Made by a program: the position numbers and the translations under genes. A stretch of 7,039 nt of DNA from DAOTTW01 sp034437615 (GTDB lineage: Bacteria > Chloroflexota > Anaerolineae > Aggregatilineales > Phototrophicaceae). The notes below the pieces were generated by a model. The model was not told the origin of the DNA. It ran no database searches and saw only the letters and a program-made list of their open reading frames with translations. How positions within the stretch are numbered: position 1 is the stretch's first letter; the number at the start of each line of letters is the position of its first letter. Where the stretch lies: positions 1-7,039 of the forward strand of contig DAOTTW010000113.1 in NCBI GenBank assembly GCA_034437615.1, read 5' to 3'. This document shows, one piece after another, positions 5,908-7,039 of the stretch.

Positions 5908-6927
5908 CTACTTTCCTGCTGTGTCTGTGTGTTTGAGCGTCACAGGTCGGCCTGTCTGTGCGGATGCGATGGCAGCGAGTCCGATTTCCAGTGCGCTAAG
6001 TGCATCGTCTGCGCTAACGATGGGCTGTGTGCCTTTTGTGATGACGTTGTAGAAGTGCTGCAACTCGGCTGTGAAGGGGCTGTCTGCTGCTGCCGCAGTG
6101 GGCACGGCAACGTCAGCGGCGGCTGTCACGTGTGGGTTGAGCAGATGCGTTTGCAGCGTGGTGGCATCATCCGAGCGCCATTCGATCACGCCATCCGTCC
6201 CGGCCACGTCGATTGACGTGCGGAAGTGCCCCGGCGGGTAGGCCCAGCCGCCCTCGATATGTGCAACGCTGCCATCTGCGAAGCGCAGCGTCACGAGCGC
6301 GTAATCAACAGGGGCATCGGGCCGCTTGCCGCGTACAGAGCGTGCATAAACGCGCTGTACATCACCTGCCAGCCAGCGTGCATAATCGTAGTCGTGCACC
6401 ATCAAATCCAGCATCATGCCACCAGAACGGCTTGCATCCACGAACCAGTTATCATCGGATTTGCGCGGCTGATAGCCTGCGCGTGTGAGCCGGATGACAC
6501 GCGGCTGACCGATGTACCCTGCGTCAATGGCTGTTTTGGCAGTCGCATATTCGGTGATGAAGCGCACTACATGCGCGATCAATAAGTGCACACCTGCCTG
6601 TTTGCAGGCCGCTATCATCGCTTGGCCATCCGTGACGCTTAACGCAATCGGCTTTTCGCAGATGACGTGTTTGCCTGCTTGCGCGGCTTGTAGCGTCAGG
6701 TCTTTGTGCAGGTTTGTCGGTACGCAAATATCCACAATATCGACATCGGCCAACAGCGCCTCGTAGCTGTCGTAGGCGGTCAAACCATATTCGGCGGCAA
6801 ATGCTTCGGTCACTTCGGTGCGTTTTGATAGCACGCCGACCAGTTCTGCGCCTATTGAACGCAGATAGTGCCATGCCGGGGTGTGGGCATGGCCCATTGA
6901 CCCGGTTCCGATAAGCCCAACGCGCAT
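5908..6927 (-). CDS. Gfo/Idh/MocA family oxidoreductase (inositol or sugar dehydrogenase-like)
   Basis: This 339-residue enzyme has a standard NAD(P)-binding start, MRVGLIGTGSMGHAH, with GTGSMG at 7-12. It carries CVPTNLHKD (68-76), CEKP at 90-93 with catalytic Lys92, and GGMMLDLMVHDYDYARWL (169-186) with Asp174 and His178. The second half is the family's beta-sheet domain, including RFADGSVAHIEGGWAYP (214-230) and a terminal GLAAIASAQTGRPV helix region. The general form resembles myo-inositol 2-dehydrogenases, but the family's substrates cannot be assigned from motifs alone. It is first in the minus-strand operon. An excellent ribosome site, AAAGGAG (6943-6937), lies 9 nt before the ATG. The next gene starts 6 bp after its stop. 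Regulation is unknown; inverted half-sites lie about 90 bp upstream. Confidence 0.94.
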   Translation of the reverse strand: MRVGLIGTGSMGHAHTPAWHYLRSIGAELVGVLSKRTEVTEAFAAEYGLTAYDSYEALLADVDIVDICVPTNLHKDLTLQAAQAGKHVICEKPIALSVTDGQAMIAACKQAGVHLLIAHVVRFITEYATAKTAIDAGYIGQPRVIRLTRAGYQPRKSDDNWFVDASRSGGMMLDLMVHDYDYARWLAGDVQRVYARSVRGKRPDAPVDYALVTLRFADGSVAHIEGGWAYPPGHFRTSIDVAGTDGVIEWRSDDATTLQTHLLNPHVTAAADVAVPTAAAADSPFTAELQHFYNVITKGTQPIVSADDALSALEIGLAAIASAQTGRPVTLKHTDTAGK

Positions 6928-7039
6928 TATTATCTACTCCTTTGTTGCGTTTTGTAGTTCCAGCGTATGTCGTAATAAGCAAGCAGGGCCGACCGCGCTA
7001 TAGCCACCTGCGACGCAACCATTATGTGGTTATGGTTGT
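6928..7039 (-). other. Upstream region of the minus-strand operon, no confident gene
   Basis: This 112-bp stretch runs to the window edge and contains the ribosome site of the first oxidoreductase gene. One minus-strand frame stays open from the edge to TAA at 6932-6930, reading about 35 residues and ending in YKTQQRSR. It could be the end of an upstream gene, but it resembles nothing recognisable and also has an internal ATG at 7022. A second frame reads to TAG at 6936-6934 but is blocked by TAA at 7032-7030 and has no start codon between. No convincing -35/-10 pair was found. Confidence 0.35.
7016..7038. promoter_or_regulatory. Inverted half-sites, possible operator of the minus-strand operon
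   Basis: CAACCAT (7016-7022) and ATGGTTG (7032-7038) are perfect 7-bp inverted repeats, 9 bp apart. Nested inside is a second inverted pair, AACCA-TTATG-TGGTT (7017-7031). There are therefore three copies of one half-site: AACCA at 7017, TGGTT at 7027 and TGGTT at 7033. The location, about 90 bp upstream of a catabolic operon, suits a regulator binding site. The other half of the region lies outside the window. Confidence 0.35.

Noticed and set aside
4903..6927. Recent tandem duplication of the two oxidoreductase genes
   Set aside because: They share only family motifs; loops, N-terminal motif and C-terminal parts differ, so they are old paralogues or separately acquired.
6524..6982. 152-codon minus-strand frame with a TTG start over the first oxidoreductase gene
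   Set aside because: It is out of frame with an excellent gene that has its own strong ribosome site; the translation is Arg-rich and lacks a family match.
1..7039. CRISPR array, insertion sequence ends or a defence system
   Set aside because: No regularly spaced repeats, no transposase with terminal inverted repeats and no defence-type proteins were seen; the only mobile-element trace is the broken recombinase.

Overview
The window looks like a chromosomal segment from a moderately GC-rich, environmental bacterium. The best guess is a member of the Chloroflexota (Anaerolineae-like). That guess rests on the style of the serine-recombinase remnant, with its tail running into a tRNA, and on the wording of the sugar-transport and Gfo/Idh proteins. 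It is inference; no marker gene in the window fixes the lineage.

Left edge (1-576). A broken serine-recombinase gene (+) enters from outside the window. It keeps a piece of the catalytic domain and the extreme C-terminal tail but has lost everything between. Its tail frame reads antisense into a complete tRNA-Arg(CCG) gene (-). That tRNA has its own sigma70-type promoter and a clean intrinsic terminator; the terminator lies inside the recombinase tail. This is best read as the scar of an element that integrated at the tRNA 3' end. A 189-bp divergent intergenic region follows, carrying the tRNA promoter (-) and the probable promoter and operator region of the importer operon (+).

Centre (577-3741, + strand). 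This is a three-gene ABC sugar importer of the CUT1 type: a secreted solute-binding protein, a MalF/UgpA-type permease and a MalG/UgpE-type permease. A GC-rich hairpin sits between the binding-protein gene and the permease genes. No ATPase gene is present, so the permeases probably use a shared ATPase encoded elsewhere.

Right (6927 down to 3731, - strand). This is a tightly packed three-gene operon: a Gfo/Idh/MocA oxidoreductase with a canonical Rossmann motif, a second Gfo/Idh/MocA oxidoreductase with a non-canonical N-terminal motif (6-bp gap), and an MFS transporter of the LacY/nucleoside-symporter-like group (1-nt stop/start overlap). The MFS gene ends tail-to-tail with the importer operon, and the two coding regions share 11 bp. 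The simplest reading is a carbohydrate or polyol utilisation locus: uptake of a sugar-like compound, NAD(P)-dependent oxidation by the two dehydrogenases, and an MFS carrier for a related substrate or product. The substrate cannot be read from the sequence.

No CRISPR array, intact mobile element or defence system is visible. The most unusual part is the recombinase/tRNA scar at the left edge.
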